Shown one piece after another: positions 44,222 through 52,628 of a stretch of 64,000 bases of DNA. The position numbers and the translations under genes were made by a program. The DNA is from Bacillota bacterium (GTDB lineage Bacteria; Bacillota; Clostridia; Christensenellales; SZUA-584): contig JAEYOE010000003.1 in assembly GCA_023412005.1 (NCBI GenBank), positions 62,001-126,000 on the forward strand. The letters run 5' to 3'. The notes under the pieces are model-generated. The model worked only from the letters and a program-made list of their open reading frames with translations, ran no database searches and was not told the origin of the DNA. Position 1 is the first letter of the stretch. Each line of letters opens with the position of its first letter.

Positions 44222-44933
44222 TGACAGTGCGGCAGGCCTGTTTATATTCTAAAGGCGTGAGGCCCACAGCTTTTTTGAAACACTTGGTAAAGTGACTTTG
44301 GTCAAAAAATCCGGCTGTCAAAGCAACGTCCGCAAGCAGCATGCCATTTTCAATAAGCTGCTGGGCTTTTCTTACCCTGCTTTGCAGCACAAACCGATGC
44401 GGAGTTAAGCCTGAAAAACGTTTGAATTTTCTGATAAAATGAAACTTGCTTAAGTGATCGGCCTTCGCTATTTTGCCAATGCTCAGCGGGGCTTCCGGGC
44501 TCATATGCAGTGTTTTTGCACTGCCGGATAAAGCTGTTGGTGCTTCGGCAGCGGTTACAACTTCACACAGTGCGTCCAGCGCTTCTTGCAGCAGTGAACC
44601 ATTTGCTTGAGCCAGCCGTTTTGAGCTACGGTTTAACATACAGCGAATTTGAGAGGATGTGTGGGTTACCGCAAAATCGTAATCAAAACAAATCGTCAGC
44701 AATGTGTACGTCTCGGGCAGTATCAGCTCATGCGTTTTAAGCGGCGGTATGATAAAAAAGCTGTCATGTAAATAGTCGATACTGGTATTATCAATTTTGA
44801 GCGTAACAAGCCCATCTAAGACCAACCCCAGAGTAAAAACCGAAACATGATTATGCTCAGTGTAATGAAAGGGCTTGTTGGTGTACTCAATGATTTCATA
44901 GCCTTGCGCCTTATAATACCTCGCTTGAGCCAT
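44202..44933 (-). CDS. AraC-family transcriptional regulator
   Basis: A 243-residue regulator with an N-terminal cupin-like ligand domain (about residues 15-95, HYTEHNHVSVFTLGLVLDG) and a C-terminal AraC DNA-binding domain with two helix-turn-helix units. The first helix-turn-helix is IGKIAKADHLSKFHFIRKFK (about 153). The second is LADVALTAGFFDQSHFTKCF (about 203), followed by KKAVGLTPLEYKQ. AGAGGTC precedes the ATG. The adjacent AEC transporter gene upstream in the same direction, or the cupin gene, is a plausible target. Confidence 0.9.
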   Translation of the reverse strand: MAQARYYKAQGYEIIEYTNKPFHYTEHNHVSVFTLGLVLDGLVTLKIDNTSIDYLHDSFFIIPPLKTHELILPETYTLLTICFDYDFAVTHTSSQIRCMLNRSSKRLAQANGSLLQEALDALCEVVTAAEAPTALSGSAKTLHMSPEAPLSIGKIAKADHLSKFHFIRKFKRFSGLTPHRFVLQSRVRKAQQLIENGMLLADVALTAGFFDQSHFTKCFKKAVGLTPLEYKQACRTVISKERE

Positions 44934-44975
44934 TATGGCAGACCTCTATTCATTAATGTGATGTACCGCATCTGT

Positions 44976-45905
44976 TTAAACGAAATACTGCCCCGCCAGA
45001 TAGATGATCGGCGGCAGTGTGAGCGTACAAAAAACGGTGGTCACCACCACAATCTGTGCCGCAAACGCCGGCTCGTTGTTAAACTCTCTGGCGAGCAGCG
45101 CCGAATTGATAGCGGTCGGCGTGGAAATCCCGATAATCAGCGCCTGCGCCAGCATTCCTTTAATGCCGAGCAGCAGCACAAACAAAAACCCGAGAACGGG
45201 TGCCGATATCAGCTTCAGCAGGCTGATGCCCAGCACTTTTTTAAAACCGCCTTTCTCAAAAGGCACCTCCGCGAGCTGGATACCTATGCCGATAAGCGCC
45301 ATAGCGAAAAAACCGTCGGCCATGTAATCAAGCGGTATCATGATTGTTTTGGGTATCTGAACATGCAGCAAATTGACAATCACGCCGGCAATCATGATGT
45401 ATATCACAGGCATTTTAACGATGCTTTTCAGCGCATTTTTCGCATTGCCGCTGCCCGAACCCGCGAGATAAACCCCCAGCGTGTTCGTGGTGATATTCTG
45501 CATGATAATAATGAATATCTGTGACGTGGCTGCAAGCGGGCTGCCTCTAAAAGCAAGATCAATCAATGGTATTCCGTAGTTTCCCGTATTAAAAAGTATC
45601 AGCGCGTTAATCGCCGCGTTTGTTTTGCTCTTCGTGTAGCGCAGCAACCGGCAGTAAACAATGCTGATGAGATACATGGCTGCCTGCATCAGCAGCGCAA
45701 AAACGCCCACGAGCAAAAACAGCTCTCCCGTGAATTCAACATCCAGTATTTTTACGAATATCACGACCGGGGTCAACACGTAAATCAAAAGCTTGGTGAA
45801 TGAGCGTACGTCCGTCTTGAATATCTTTTGAAAAATATAGCCGGATGCGATAAGCAGCAGTATGGGCAGAGATACGTTGAGAAGTATAAAAAGCAATTCC
45901 GTCAT
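44976..45905 (-). CDS. AEC-family (auxin efflux carrier-like) transporter
   Basis: A 309-residue membrane protein with about ten hydrophobic helices arranged as two five-helix halves. Typical features are ILLNVSLPILLLIASGYI in helix 1, FNTGNYGIPLIDLAF near 112 (the NxGNxGxP signature) and GISTPTAINSALLAREFN near 260. Bacterial AEC proteins export malate or other organic acids. A frame continues 41 codons upstream, but AAGGAAACC before ATG 45905 and the hydrophobic start favour this start. Confidence 0.9.
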   Translation of the reverse strand: MTELLFILLNVSLPILLLIASGYIFQKIFKTDVRSFTKLLIYVLTPVVIFVKILDVEFTGELFLLVGVFALLMQAAMYLISIVYCRLLRYTKSKTNAAINALILFNTGNYGIPLIDLAFRGSPLAATSQIFIIIMQNITTNTLGVYLAGSGSGNAKNALKSIVKMPVIYIMIAGVIVNLLHVQIPKTIMIPLDYMADGFFAMALIGIGIQLAEVPFEKGGFKKVLGISLLKLISAPVLGFLFVLLLGIKGMLAQALIIGISTPTAINSALLAREFNNEPAFAAQIVVVTTVFCTLTLPPIIYLAGQYFV

Positions 45906-46055
45906 AATGGTTTCCTTGTCATTGATACGTTGTATTATAACAGAAATGTCGTCGAATGTCCCGACACGTCTTTTTGATGATATTAAGCAGTTCATCATTA
46001 AAACCAGCCCAGCTAAGCCCACGGACAAGGACGATGAATAGGCTTAATCGCATTC

Positions 46056-46084
46056 TTTACAAATCTTTTCGTTGCCTTTATAAT
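46056..46084 (+). promoter_or_regulatory. Promoter of the ileS T-box transcript
   Basis: TTTACA (46056-46061), a 17-base spacer and TATAAT (46079-46084) are near consensus, with transcription expected to start near 46091. Confidence 0.85.
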
Positions 46085-46090
46085 AAGGAA

Positions 46091-46355
46091 TACTGTGATT
46101 GGGTATTATGAAAATGCCATGATGCGGGACACGGCCGATGCCACACCATTGGCGGCTAGCGACGGGGAAACGGTGAAAGCCCCGGCCAATGCGGCAGCTG
46201 CGTCATCACCCGCTACGCTTTTCTGCCGAAGCTTTGAATAAGCAGAAACGGTTTTGCGCCCGTTACCGCGCACAACAGAGAGTCTCTTTGAGTCTCATTT
46301 GGGTGGTACCGTAGAAGATTGCGTCTTTTGCCCCATGGGCAAGGCGTTTTTTATG
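46091..46355 (+). promoter_or_regulatory. Isoleucine T-box leader of ileS
   Basis: The T-box sequence TGGGTGGTACCG at 46300-46311 pairs with uncharged tRNA acceptor ends. Stem I can close through GCGGG (about 46125) and CCCGC (about 46209-46213). Its 3' side offers ATC at 46205-46207 followed by A, a suitable isoleucine specifier. After the T-box a TTGCCC-CATG-GGCAA hairpin with T run (about 46327-46354) is the terminator that competes with the antiterminator. Low charged tRNA-Ile should allow read-through into ileS. Confidence 0.9.
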
Positions 46356-46393
46356 TTAAAGCGAAAAAGGCGAAACTTTAAGAGGAGACAAGT

Positions 46394-49300
46394 ATGCTGT
46401 ACAAACAGGTAGACAAGAATCTCAACTTTAAAGACAGAGAAATCGACGTTTTAAAGTTCTGGGAACAAAATGAGATATTCAAAAAAACCGTCGAAAAAAA
46501 CGCAGGCGCCAAGGCCTACACGTTTTACGACGGCCCGCCGACAGCCAACGGCAAGCCGCACATCGGCCATATTTTAACGCGCTGCATTAAAGACCTGATT
46601 CCGCGTTACCGCACCATGCAGGGCTACGATGTGCTGCGCAAGGCTGGCTGGGACACGCACGGCCTGCCGGTGGAGCTTGAGGTGGAAAAGCTGTTGGGGC
46701 TTGACGGCAAGGAGCAAATCGAAGAGTATGGCGTGGAGCCGTTTATCGCGGAGTGCAAAAAGAGCGTCTGGAAATACAAGGGCGATTGGGAACGCATGAG
46801 TGAACGCGTGGGCTTCTGGGCCGACATGGAGCATCCGTACATCACTTATGACAACAACTATATCGAATCCGTCTGGTGGTCACTCAAGCAGGTGGCCGAT
46901 AAAGGCCTGCTGTACAAGGGCCACAAGGTGGTGCCTTACTGCCCGCGCTGCGGAACGGCGCTGTCGTCTCACGAGGTGGCGCAAGGCTATAAGGACGTTG
47001 AAGAAGAATCGGTATTCGTCAAGTTCAAGGCCAAGGACGAGGACAATACGTATTTTCTCGCCTGGACGACGACGCCGTGGACGCTGCCGTCTAACGTGGC
47101 GCTGTGCGTGAACCCGCGCGAAACGTATGTGAAGGTACAGCACGAAGGCGAATACCTGATCATGGCGGCGGCGCTGGTGGAGACGGTGCTCGGCGAAGCC
47201 AAACAGGCGATTGAGCAATACCAAGGCAAAGACCTTGAATATAAGGAATACGAACCGCTGTACGATTTCGGCGCGGCAGACAAAAAAGCATGGTTCTTAA
47301 CCGTCGACGACTACGTGACGCTGACGGACGGCTCAGGCATTGTGCACACCGCCCCCGCCTTTGGCGAGGACGACGCGCGCGTGGGCCGCAAATACGACCT
47401 GCCTTTTGTGCAGATGGTGAATGAGCAGGGCCGGTTCAAGGCGGAAACGCCGTGGGCAGGCGTGTTTGTGAAAGACGGCGACCCGAAGATCGTTGCGGAC
47501 TTAAAGGACCGCGGGCTGCTGCTGTATGCCAAAGCGTATGCGCACAGCTACCCGTTCTGCTGGCGCTGCGATACGCCGCTGCTGTATTACGCACGCAGCA
47601 CATGGTTCATCAAGATGACCGCCGTGAAAGACCTTCTGATGCAAAACAACCGTGCGGTCAACTGGCTGCCCGACAACATCAAGGAAGGCCGCATGGGCAA
47701 CTTCCTCGAAAACGTGATTGACTGGGGGCTTTCGCGCGAACGCTACTGGGGCACACCGCTGCCCGTTTGGCAATGCAAGTGCGGGCACCATACCGTGATC
47801 GGCTCGATCGCGGAGCTCAAAGAAAAGGGGCAGAACGTGCCCGAAGAGCTTGAACTGCACAAGCCGTTCATCGACGCGGTCACGATTAAATGCGAGCAGT
47901 GCGGGGGCGTGATGAAACGCGTCTCCGAGGTGATTGACTGCTGGTACGATTCCGGTTCGATGCCGTTTGCCCAGTGGCATTACCCGTTTGAAAACAAGGA
48001 AGAATTCGAGAAGCGCTTCCCGGCCGACTTCATCAGCGAAGCGGTTGATCAAACGCGCGGCTGGTTCTATACACTGCTTGCCATCGGCACGCTCGTGTTT
48101 GAGAAAAACCCGTTTGAAAACTGCATCGTGCTTGGGCACGTTCAGGATAAGGATGGCCAGAAAATGAGCAAGCACAAGGGCAACGTGGTAGACCCGTGGA
48201 CCGTGCTTGATAATCAGGGTGCCGACGCGGTGCGCTGGTATTTCTACGCGGGCAGCATGCCTTGGCTGCCAAGCCGCTTTTATGCGGACGCGGTTTCGGA
48301 GGCACAACGCAAGTTTATGGGCACGCTGTGGAACACATATGCATTCTACGTGCTTTATGCTGATATCGACGACTTCGACCCGACAAAGCACACGCTTAAG
48401 CTTGATAACGTGATGGATAAATGGATTCTCTCTCGGCTGCACACACTGATTCAAACAGTCAGTAAGCACCTTGACGAGTACCGACTGACCGAACCCGCGC
48501 GCGAAATGGACAAGTTTGTGGACGAGCTTTCCAACTGGTATGTGCGCCGCTGCCGCGGCCGTTTCTGGGCCCCCGGCATGGAGCAGGACAAATCCGACGC
48601 GTTTCTAACGCTTTACACCGTGCTGGAAACGCTGTGCCGCCTCGCCGCGCCGTTCATTCCGTTCATGACGGAAACGATGTATCAGAACATCGTGCGCAGC
48701 GTGGACAAAGCCGCGCCCGAGAGCGTGCACCTTTGCACCTACCCCACTGCCGATCAGGGCATGATTGATAAAGAGCTCGAAAAGAGCATGGATGCCGTAC
48801 TGAACATCGTGGTGCTGGGGCGCAGCGCGCGCAACACGGCGGTGATCAAAAACCGTCAGCCGATTGCGAACATGTATGTTGCGGGCGTCGATACGCTCGG
48901 CGCTATGTACACCGAGCTGGTGGAAGGCGAGCTGAACGTGAAAAAAGTGCACCTCGGCGCGGATGTAACGGCGTTTATATCGTATAACTTAAAGCCGCAG
49001 CTCAAAACGCTCGGGCCGCGCTACGGCAAGCTGCTCGGCGCAATCAAAACGCATCTGACTGAGGCCGATACGGTGGCCATCGTCAACACGGTGCGCTCGG
49101 GTGAAACCTATTCGTTTGAAGCGGATGGGCAGACGGTATCGCTGGTTGAAGAAGATCTGCTGATTGAGCCGGTTCACAAGGACGGCTTCGTGGTGGAAAC
49201 CCAAGGGGCGTTGAGTGTGATTCTCGACACAACGCTGACCGAAGCGCTGATTGAGGAAGGGTTTGTACGCGAGCTGATCAGCAAGATTCAAACCATGCGC

Positions 49301-49501
49301 AAGGAAGCGGGCTTTGAGGTGATGGATCATATTCGCTTTGCGGTCACCGGCAGCGAAAGGCTTAACAATGTAATTGCGCGTAATGCGGAGGAGATTAAGG
49401 CCGAAGTGATGGCCGATGAAATTACCGCCGCGCATACGGGCTACACGAAGGACTGGGATATCAACGGTGAGCCGGCCACGCTGAGTGTGCAGAAAATATA
49501 A
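46394..49501 (+). CDS. ileS: Isoleucine-tRNA ligase, type 2
   Basis: A 1035-residue class I synthetase that charges tRNA-Ile. The HIGH motif is KPHIGHIL at residues 56-59, the editing domain holds WTTTPWTLPSNVAL near 215, and the second ATP motif is KMSKHKGNVVDP near 590. KMSKHKGN and the length place it in the eukaryote/archaeon-like type 2 group (IleS2), which tends to resist mupirocin, not in the common bacterial type 1 with KMSKSLGN and a C-terminal zinc finger. The start ATG has AGAGGAG upstream. The gene is controlled by the T-box leader and ends with a strong terminator. Confidence 0.95.
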   Translation: MLYKQVDKNLNFKDREIDVLKFWEQNEIFKKTVEKNAGAKAYTFYDGPPTANGKPHIGHILTRCIKDLIPRYRTMQGYDVLRKAGWDTHGLPVELEVEKLLGLDGKEQIEEYGVEPFIAECKKSVWKYKGDWERMSERVGFWADMEHPYITYDNNYIESVWWSLKQVADKGLLYKGHKVVPYCPRCGTALSSHEVAQGYKDVEEESVFVKFKAKDEDNTYFLAWTTTPWTLPSNVALCVNPRETYVKVQHEGEYLIMAAALVETVLGEAKQAIEQYQGKDLEYKEYEPLYDFGAADKKAWFLTVDDYVTLTDGSGIVHTAPAFGEDDARVGRKYDLPFVQMVNEQGRFKAETPWAGVFVKDGDPKIVADLKDRGLLLYAKAYAHSYPFCWRCDTPLLYYARSTWFIKMTAVKDLLMQNNRAVNWLPDNIKEGRMGNFLENVIDWGLSRERYWGTPLPVWQCKCGHHTVIGSIAELKEKGQNVPEELELHKPFIDAVTIKCEQCGGVMKRVSEVIDCWYDSGSMPFAQWHYPFENKEEFEKRFPADFISEAVDQTRGWFYTLLAIGTLVFEKNPFENCIVLGHVQDKDGQKMSKHKGNVVDPWTVLDNQGADAVRWYFYAGSMPWLPSRFYADAVSEAQRKFMGTLWNTYAFYVLYADIDDFDPTKHTLKLDNVMDKWILSRLHTLIQTVSKHLDEYRLTEPAREMDKFVDELSNWYVRRCRGRFWAPGMEQDKSDAFLTLYTVLETLCRLAAPFIPFMTETMYQNIVRSVDKAAPESVHLCTYPTADQGMIDKELEKSMDAVLNIVVLGRSARNTAVIKNRQPIANMYVAGVDTLGAMYTELVEGELNVKKVHLGADVTAFISYNLKPQLKTLGPRYGKLLGAIKTHLTEADTVAIVNTVRSGETYSFEADGQTVSLVEEDLLIEPVHKDGFVVETQGALSVILDTTLTEALIEEGFVRELISKIQTMRKEAGFEVMDHIRFAVTGSERLNNVIARNAEEIKAEVMADEITAAHTGYTKDWDINGEPATLSVQKI

Positions 49502-49515
49502 CGTTTACGACATGA

Positions 49516-49544
49516 TAAAGCGGAGGGCAACCCTCCGCTTTTTG
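49516..49544 (+). terminator. Terminator of ileS
   Basis: AAAGCGGAGGG-CAA-CCCTCCGCTTT forms an eleven-pair stem followed by T residues. Confidence 0.92.
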
Positions 49545-49872
49545 CGTAACAAAGACTTGTCGTGCCCCGTCACTCCCAACAGGATGGATTAGGGGCTGTC
49601 ACCGATAGGTGCCTGGCGGAGAGAAAGTGCCCTAAAATCGGCTTTTACTCACAGTCAACAGGAATACACTTATCATCAATGTGTCCCGTGCTTTTATGCT
49701 GGCTTTCAAGGCTCTGCCATGGTAATTTAAGCGCCAATTGGTTTTTCGTGTTGTGTTTTGCATGGGTTTTGTATAGAATAAAAGCTGTCATGTCGGGCAT
49801 CGCTTAAACTATCCAAAGATGTTTCGGTAACGGGTGAATCATCCGTTTTTTATCATATAAGGGGAGCATACT
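49545..49872. other. Intergenic region with a fragment of the CTCCCTC-type repeat
   Basis: GGGGCTGTCACCGATAGGTG at 49591-49610 matches the inverted unit at 16188-16205. An 81-codon frame (49562-49807) lacks a ribosome site and any recognisable family. The rest shows nothing clear. Confidence 0.5.
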
Positions 49873-50778
49873 ATGGAGCAACTTTACCTAATGAACGGAA
49901 GAAGCGCCTATTCACGAATCGGTTTTGCCGCGGCCTTGAATATTGCCGTCACAACAGGGCTGCAGTTTCTGCTGCAATGGCTCTTTGGGCGGTATCTGCA
50001 GAATCCGTGGCTTATGTATGCAGTGTTGGTGCTGCCCATTTATTTGATAGCCATGCCAGTCTCCGCACTGCTTGTGTGGGATATGCCGTCTATGCCCCTC
50101 ATAAAAAAGAAACTCAGCGCGGGGCGCTTTATCATCGTCATTATGGTGTGTTTCGCCATCATGTATGCGGGCAACTGGGTGGGAGCCGGTATCAATCTGA
50201 TTTTTCAAGCCATTTCGGGTCAGCCAACGTCCCAGGATCTGCTGAATCTGATATCCGGATCAGGCGTTTGGGCAAACCTGGTGTTTATCGTGATTCTTGC
50301 ACCTGTTGCCGAAGAGTTGTTTTTCCGTAAACTCTTGATTCCGAGATTGCTGCCGTTTGGAGAAAAACCCGCCATTGTCATCAGCGGCCTGCTTTTCGGG
50401 CTTTTTCACGGGAATTTCTCGCAATTCTTTTATGCGTTCGGGCTGGGTATTGCGTTTGGGTTTATATTCGTCAAAACCGGCAAGGTGATTTATACAATCA
50501 TTCTGCACATGGTCATCAACTTCTTCGGCAGCGTCATTTCTTTGCTGATTATTGATTCCCCTGTGGTCGTCACGGCACTCTACGGTGTGTTCGTGCTTTG
50601 TCTGTTTGTGGCCGGTCTCGTGTTGTTTTTCGTAAATGTTAAACGCACGAAGATGGTTCGCGGTCTATTTGCTCTTCCCAAAGGAAAAGCGGCGGTTTAT
50701 TTAAACCCCGGCATGCTGCTCGCTTTCGCCTGCTGCGCCGGGCTTTTTGTGATGAGCCTGCTGCCGATGTTTAGCTGA
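49873..50778 (+). CDS. CPBP-family intramembrane metalloprotease (CAAX/Abi)
   Basis: A 301-residue membrane protein with about eight hydrophobic spans. The three family motifs are clear: APVAEELFFRKLLIPRL (about 145), LFGLFHGNFSQFFYAFGLG (about 178) and ILHMVINFFGS (about 213), carrying the two Glu, the Arg and the two His of the membrane active site. Bacterial members include CAAX-type proteases and bacteriocin self-immunity proteins; nothing nearby indicates a bacteriocin. AAGGGGAGC precedes the ATG. Confidence 0.92.
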   Translation: MEQLYLMNGRSAYSRIGFAAALNIAVTTGLQFLLQWLFGRYLQNPWLMYAVLVLPIYLIAMPVSALLVWDMPSMPLIKKKLSAGRFIIVIMVCFAIMYAGNWVGAGINLIFQAISGQPTSQDLLNLISGSGVWANLVFIVILAPVAEELFFRKLLIPRLLPFGEKPAIVISGLLFGLFHGNFSQFFYAFGLGIAFGFIFVKTGKVIYTIILHMVINFFGSVISLLIIDSPVVVTALYGVFVLCLFVAGLVLFFVNVKRTKMVRGLFALPKGKAAVYLNPGMLLAFACCAGLFVMSLLPMFS

Positions 50779-50881
50779 CATCCATATTGAATTTATAAGC
50801 GAACTTGTATAAAATGAATCCATGCTTGTCGCACGCCGAGGCGGCCTGTTTTTACATCGATTTGTTTCGAAAGGGATCAGT

Positions 50882-51718
50882 ATGCAGAAGAAAAAGGTTG
50901 TTTTTATCGTAGGCGGTTCCAGCGGTATTGGGTTGTCAGTTGCCGCACGTTTGGCCTGCGGCGGCATGACGGTTTATTCTGGTGCCCGTTCTTTCAAGGG
51001 CCAGGAGGGCGAAAGCACTTTTGCTGACGGATCCGGTTACCGAAAGCTTTATGTTGATGTCACCAACGAGGAAACGCTTCAATCTGCCGTTGCGGTCATA
51101 CTTGCGGCCGAAGGGAAAATCGATGTACTGATTAACTGCGCGGCTCAGATATGCCTCGGGGCGGCGGAAGACCTCTCCGTTGGCGAATATCATAACATCA
51201 TGAATATCAATTATTTGGGTGTCATCCGGTCATGCCAGGCTGTGCTGCCAGTCATGAGAAAACAGCAAAGCGGCCGTATTATCAACTTCAGTTCCATCAA
51301 CGGTCTGCTGGCCACGCCTTTTACCAGCGCCTACGTGGCCTCCAAGCATGCGATAGAGGGCTTCACGGAAGCCTTGAGCCTTGAGGTGAAGAAATGGGGC
51401 ATACAGGTTACCCTCATCGAGCCGACCGATCACCGCAACGGCGCCAAAGCCAGCCGCAAGCACGCCAAGCGGGCTATGGATGAAAACTCGCCGTATTATC
51501 AGGAATACAAAAAGGTCACCGAAAAGATAGCCCACGATGAGGAAACGGGCAGCGACCCGGCCGATGTGGGCCGGCTGATATATAAAGTGCTTCAAAAGAA
51601 AAAGCTCTCGCTGCGTTATAGAGTGGGTAAATTTGACCAAAAGCTCATTGTTACACTAAAAAAAATACTGCCCACACGCATGTTTGAACGCATTATCTAC
51701 GACTACTATTTAAAATGA
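50882..51718 (+). CDS. Short-chain dehydrogenase/reductase (SDR)
   Basis: A 278-residue classical SDR. It begins MQKKKVVFIVGGSSGIGLSV, with INCAAQ as the NAG-like motif, FSSINGL for the catalytic serine and YVASKHAIEGF for Tyr and Lys (about 155). AAAGGGATCAG before ATG 50882 decides the start over an ATG 20 codons upstream. The substrate is unknown. It lies between the CPBP protease and a nitroreductase, all in one direction. Confidence 0.9.
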   Translation: MQKKKVVFIVGGSSGIGLSVAARLACGGMTVYSGARSFKGQEGESTFADGSGYRKLYVDVTNEETLQSAVAVILAAEGKIDVLINCAAQICLGAAEDLSVGEYHNIMNINYLGVIRSCQAVLPVMRKQQSGRIINFSSINGLLATPFTSAYVASKHAIEGFTEALSLEVKKWGIQVTLIEPTDHRNGAKASRKHAKRAMDENSPYYQEYKKVTEKIAHDEETGSDPADVGRLIYKVLQKKKLSLRYRVGKFDQKLIVTLKKILPTRMFERIIYDYYLK

Positions 51719-51772
51719 CCGCTGCACTGACGCAGCTTTTTCATATAACAACGATGAGAAGGAGAACTGCAA

Positions 51773-52288
51773 ATGGATGCTTTAACCGCCATACTGGAAA
51801 GACGCAGCTGCCGTGTGTATCAGGATAAACCGGTCAGCGAAGAGGTGATTCACAATTTATTAAAAGCGGGCATGTATGCGCCGTCTGCGATGAATTCACA
51901 GCCTTGGGAGTTTCTCGTGATGCAGGATGCCGAAAAAAAGGAAGCGGTGTCGCATATCGATTCACACTGGAGCATGCTGAAAAAAGCGCCGCTCGGCATA
52001 CTCGTTTTATCGCGCGTGAACGGCTACAAAGCCAAACCCGATGAGTTTTTCATTCAGGACTGCGCCAACAGCACCACATGTATTTTGCTGGCGGCGCATG
52101 CGCAAGGGCTCGGCGGCGTTTACTTGGGGCTGTACCCGCACGAAAACAGAATGCAAAAAGTGCGCGAGATTTATGGTATACCGGATGACATCATTCCGTT
52201 TTCCGTGGTGTCGCTCGGGTATCCGGATTGCGTTTCGCAGCCGCATACAACGTTTCATTCGCATAAGGTGCATCGGGATCAGTACTGA
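51773..52288 (+). CDS. Nitroreductase-family flavoprotein
   Basis: A 171-residue FMN-dependent oxidoreductase. Marks are ILERRSCRVYQDKPVSEE at the N-terminus (phosphate-binding Arg-Arg-Ser), AGMYAPSAMNSQPWEF (about 33) and AAHAQGLGGVYLGLYP (about 107). Such enzymes reduce nitro groups, quinones or flavins with NAD(P)H. GAAGGAGAAC precedes the ATG, and a terminator follows. Another role such as dehydrogenation of a cofactor is possible. Confidence 0.92.
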   Translation: MDALTAILERRSCRVYQDKPVSEEVIHNLLKAGMYAPSAMNSQPWEFLVMQDAEKKEAVSHIDSHWSMLKKAPLGILVLSRVNGYKAKPDEFFIQDCANSTTCILLAAHAQGLGGVYLGLYPHENRMQKVREIYGIPDDIIPFSVVSLGYPDCVSQPHTTFHSHKVHRDQY

Positions 52289-52313
52289 TTTGAAATACAA
52301 CTGATATCTGCCA

Positions 52314-52340
52314 TGCCCCGTTCACAAGCGGGGCTTTATT
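52314..52340 (+). terminator. Terminator of the nitroreductase gene
   Basis: GCCCCG and CGGGGC pair around an eight-base loop, followed by TTTATT. Confidence 0.75.
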
Positions 52341-52369
52341 ATGCATCAATGCACCTTAATGGGGAGATA

Positions 52370-52572
52370 AAAGCCTTCTCCTTTGAGGAGAAGGTCAGTC
52401 TGTCAAGAAAGTTACTTATGTCATTTTTGAGAGGCAACGAAGTTGTCATACTGAGCTTGTCGACTACGAAGTGGATTAGCATCCCATGACCAAGGAGAAA
52501 ACCCATGGGATACTTCGACTACGTTTCACTCCGCTCGGTATGACAACAAGAGAAAACAAGCTCGGTATGACT
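52370..52572. repeat. Two dispersed palindromic repeats in tandem
   Basis: GCCTTCTCC...GGAGAAGG at 52370-52395 matches the element at 4749-4794. From 52435 to 52572 a full GTCAT-type element follows: GTCATACTGAGCTTGTCGAC at the left, CCCATGACC...CCCATGGG in the middle and CTCGGTATGACA at the right. GCTCGGTATGACT at 52560-52571 is a repeated end piece. Confidence 0.65.
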
Positions 52573-52628
52573 GAATAGGGTTTATCGACAATCCGGAGCG
52601 GCATTACACCGCTCCCCTTTGTTTAGCC

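Noticed and set aside
47501..48469. 322-codon minus-strand frame opposite ileS
   Set aside because: Antisense to the synthetase catalytic core; composition is that of a shadow frame.
49562..49807. 81-codon frame after ileS
   Set aside because: It starts in a repeat fragment, has no ribosome site and no recognisable features.
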